Assembly: GCA_028707745.1 (NCBI GenBank)
Contig: JAQWAJ010000068.1
Coordinates: 1 to 7,727, forward strand
DNA: 7,727 bases
DNA from: Bacteroidales bacterium
GTDB taxonomy: Bacteria; Bacteroidota; Bacteroidia; Bacteroidales; UBA12481
Direction of reading: 5' to 3'
The first letter of the stretch is position 1; every line of letters starts with the position of its first letter. Below the pieces are notes generated by a model. It was not told the DNA's origin, ran no database searches, and saw nothing but the letters and a program-made list of their open reading frames with translations. The position numbers were made by a program, and so were the translations under genes. Of this stretch, positions 5,372 to 7,727 are shown one piece after another.

Positions 5372-5398
5372 TGCACTTTTTTTTAAAGCAATCGTATT

Positions 5399-7727
5399 GT
5401 GAGTAAGAAGTTTCCTGAATATAAGCAGCTCGATCTGCCGGGGGTTAACCTGGAGGTGATGGACTATTGGCTCAAAAATAACACGTTCCGTAAAAGTCTT
5501 GAAATCCGTGAAGGCCATCCGGATTTTATATTCTATGAGGGTCCTCCGTCGGCCAACGGACTGCCGGGCATTCATCACGTAATCGCCCGTTCCATCAAGG
5601 ATATTTTCTGCCGTTACAAAACCCAGAAGGGTTACCGCGTACTGCGTAAAGCCGGATGGGATACCCACGGCCTGCCAGTTGAACTCGGCGTGGAAAAAAT
5701 GCTCGGCATCACCAAAGATGATATCGGGAAAACCATCAGCGTGGCCGAATATAATGAAGCCTGCCGCAAGGAAGTCATGCGATATACCGATCGGTGGGAA
5801 GACCTTACCCACAAAATGGGTTACTGGGTGGATATGGAACATCCGTATATCACCTACGATAACCGGTATATCGAAACCCTCTGGTGGATTCTTAAACAAC
5901 TGTACAACAAAGGATTATTATACAAAGGATACACCATCCAACCCTACTCCCCCGCCGCCGGAACCGGTCTGAGCTCACACGAGCTCAACCAGCCGGGCTG
6001 CTACCGGGATGTGAAGGACACCACTGTTACCGCGATGTTCGAGGTATGCGACGACGATGCAAATAAATTATTGGCGAATGACCCAACGTTACGCGTTACG
6101 CGTAACGCGTCACTTTACTTCATCGCCTGGACGACCACCCCATGGACCCTTCCGTCAAACACCGCACTTTGCGTAGGACCGAATATTCGCTATGTGCTGA
6201 TTGACACGGTTAATCCCTATTCCGGTGACCCGATCAGGATAATTATGGCTAAAGAGCTGGTTAGCAACTATCTCGATGCCGCTAAACACCCTTATGAAAT
6301 AATCAGGGAATTCTCAGGCCGTGAACTGGAAGGGATCCGTTACAAACAATTGATCGACTGGGTAAAACCCAAGGGAGATGCGTTCAGGGTAATCCTGGGC
6401 GACTTTGTGACCACTGAGGATGGTACGGGTATCGTTCACATCGCTCCGACCTTTGGAGCGGATGATGCCCGGGTAGCCAAGCAGAGCGGGATTGTCCCGA
6501 TGCTGGTTGATGATATCGATGAAAAAACGCAGCCGTTGGTAGACCGGAAAGGGCGTTTTTTTCCGATCGAAAACCTAAGCAAATCATTTGTCGATCAATA
6601 CGTTAATCAGGATACATATCGCCCGTTTGCCGGACGTTTTGTGAAGAACGAGTACGATGAGAGCATCGCTCCGGGTACTGAGTCGATCGATGTGGAAATT
6701 TGCGTGATGCTCAAGCAGCAGGGCAAAGCCTTCCGTATCGAAAAACATATTCACAATTACCCGCATTGCTGGAGGACCGATAAACCCATCCTCTATTATC
6801 CGCTCGACAGCTGGTTTATTCAGACTACCTCCGTCAAGGAACGGATGATCGAATTAAACAAGACCATCAACTGGAAACCCGAATCCACCGGTACCGGCCG
6901 CTTTGGAAACTGGCTGGAAAATCTGGTCGACTGGAACCTTTCGCGCTCCAGATATTGGGGAACTCCGCTGCCAATCTGGGCTACCGAAAACCATGCCGAA
7001 CGCAAATGCATTGGGTCGGTTGCCGAATTGAAAGAGGAAATCGACAAAGCCGTAAAGGCCGGATTCATGACTGAAAACCCGCTCGCCAACTTTACTGAAG
7101 GCGATAATAGCTCGGCCAATTATGATCTGTTCGATTTGCACCGGCCAAATGTGGATACTATTTACCTGGTTTCAGATACCGGCAAAAAGATGTTCCGCGA
7201 ACCCGACCTGATCGATGTCTGGTTTGATTCAGGCGCCATGCCTTTTGCCCAGCTGCACTATCCTTTCGAGCACAAGGATGATCTTGGGCATTTCTTCCCG
7301 GCTGACTTTATTGCCGAAGGAGTTGACCAAACCCGCGGATGGTTCTTTACCCTCCATGCCATTGCAGTCATGCTGTTCGACTCCGTTTCGTTCAAAAACC
7401 TGGTCTCCAATGGCCTGGTGCTCGATAAAAACGGAGAGAAAATGTCGAAACGACTCGGCAATACCGTTGATCCTTTCGAGGTGATCAGTAAATACGGTTC
7501 CGATCCGTTACGCTGGTATATGGTTACCAATTCACCGCCCTGGGACAATCTGAAATTTGATCTCGCCAGCGTGGAAGAAGTCAGAAGAAAATTCTTCGGA
7601 ACCTTATATAATACCTATGCATTCTTCAGTCTGTACGCCAACGTTGACAATTTCCATTACGAAGAACCCGAAATTCCGTTCGCCGAACGTCCGGAGCTCG
7701 ACCGTTGGATATTATCGCTGTTGAACA
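5399..7727 (+). CDS. ileS: Isoleucyl-tRNA synthetase (3' end cut off by the window)
   Basis: The first 776 codons of a class I synthetase that charges tRNA-Ile and edits misactivated valine. The N-terminus SKKFPEYKQLDLPGVNLEV matches the family start; the GTG at 5399-5401 is preferred because an in-frame TAA lies at 5384-5386 and the first ATG (5459) would remove conserved residues. Motifs: GPPSANGLPGIHH (48-60, the HIGH site with GIHH), WDTHGLPVE (87-95), WTTTPWTLPSN (244-254) and HIAPTFGADD (347-356) of the CP1 editing domain, NLSRSRYWGTPLPIW, VWFDSG, and KMSKRLGN (681-688). The tRNA-binding C-terminal region is only begun; complete Bacteroidota enzymes run to roughly 1,050-1,150 residues. 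The form resembles the eukaryal-like IleRS lineage. Residues 231-238 (LRVTRNAS) are encoded by a heptamer/palindrome repeat in a loop just before the editing motif. Confidence 0.96.
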   Translation, partial: MSKKFPEYKQLDLPGVNLEVMDYWLKNNTFRKSLEIREGHPDFIFYEGPPSANGLPGIHHVIARSIKDIFCRYKTQKGYRVLRKAGWDTHGLPVELGVEKMLGITKDDIGKTISVAEYNEACRKEVMRYTDRWEDLTHKMGYWVDMEHPYITYDNRYIETLWWILKQLYNKGLLYKGYTIQPYSPAAGTGLSSHELNQPGCYRDVKDTTVTAMFEVCDDDANKLLANDPTLRVTRNASLYFIAWTTTPWTLPSNTALCVGPNIRYVLIDTVNPYSGDPIRIIMAKELVSNYLDAAKHPYEIIREFSGRELEGIRYKQLIDWVKPKGDAFRVILGDFVTTEDGTGIVHIAPTFGADDARVAKQSGIVPMLVDDIDEKTQPLVDRKGRFFPIENLSKSFVDQYVNQDTYRPFAGRFVKNEYDESIAPGTESIDVEICVMLKQQGKAFRIEKHIHNYPHCWRTDKPILYYPLDSWFIQTTSVKERMIELNKTINWKPESTGTGRFGNWLENLVDWNLSRSRYWGTPLPIWATENHAERKCIGSVAELKEEIDKAVKAGFMTENPLANFTEGDNSSANYDLFDLHRPNVDTIYLVSDTGKKMFREPDLIDVWFDSGAMPFAQLHYPFEHKDDLGHFFPADFIAEGVDQTRGWFFTLHAIAVMLFDSVSFKNLVSNGLVLDKNGEKMSKRLGNTVDPFEVISKYGSDPLRWYMVTNSPPWDNLKFDLASVEEVRRKFFGTLYNTYAFFSLYANVDNFHYEEPEIPFAERPELDRWILSLLN
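6091..6111. repeat. In-frame heptamer/palindrome repeat inside ileS
   Basis: Three perfect 7-nt units, ACGCGTT, ACGCGTA and ACGCGTC. The first 20 nt (6091-6110) form an exact palindrome, acgcgttacgcgtaacgcgt. The block has the same unit as array A upstream of ileS and shares 14 exact bases with it. Three units are 21 nt, so the frame is kept; they encode mainly Leu-Arg-Val-Thr-Arg-Asn-Ala between the end of one CP1 strand (TAMFEV) and YFIAWTTTPW. Confidence 0.85.

Noticed and set aside
5174..5386. A 70-codon plus-strand open frame spanning the end of ribE and the repeats
   Set aside because: Most of it is translated repeat sequence; it overlaps ribE in another frame and has no motif.

Overview
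The window reads as chromosomal DNA of a member of the Bacteroidota, probably an uncultured Bacteroidales-like lineage. Four things support this. The M1 peptidase ends in a type IX secretion (Por) sorting domain. The isoleucyl-tRNA synthetase is the form with a GIHH version of the HIGH motif. Good Shine-Dalgarno sequences are absent. Several starts are preceded by matches to the Bacteroidota promoter (TTG or TTTG, then TAnnTTTG). This placement is inference from sequence features; no database was searched.

Layout from left to right. Positions 1-614 (minus strand) hold a two-gene unit: a YhbP-like FMN split-barrel protein whose 3' end overlaps the start of an NAD-dependent epimerase by 22 nt; the epimerase runs off the left edge. 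A divergent intergenic region (615-852) contains a GC-rich 51-nt imperfect hairpin and a promoter with a palindrome over its -33 element. Positions 853-2784 (plus) encode a secreted M1 zinc metallopeptidase with signal peptide, catalytic domain and T9SS sorting domain. It converges on trpB (2836-4041, minus), with a 54-nt hairpin between and overlapping the peptidase stop codon.

Upstream of trpB is what looks like a complete transcription attenuator, all on the minus strand: promoter (about 4325-4294), a 21-residue leader peptide containing Trp-Arg-Trp-Arg (4275-4210), a strong intrinsic terminator (4172-4138), then a G-poor 96-nt leader to the trpB start. trpB stands alone here because the next gene is convergent. 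A 57-residue two-helix membrane protein (4534-4361, minus) lies upstream of it and is divergent from ribE.

Positions 4624-5235 (plus) encode riboflavin synthase. Its stop codon lies inside a palindromic repeat, followed by two heptamer tandem arrays that lead into the ileS promoter. ileS (5399 to the right edge, plus) starts with GTG and is cut off before its anticodon-binding domain. A block of the same heptamer repeat, forming a perfect 20-bp palindrome, sits in frame inside the ileS coding sequence.

Most genes here are ordinary housekeeping genes. The points worth a second look are the trp attenuator on a solitary trpB, and a heptamer/palindrome repeat family found both between genes and inside ileS, which recalls the gene-inserted palindromic elements of Rickettsia. 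I see no defence system, prophage, CRISPR array, insertion sequence, tRNA or rRNA.
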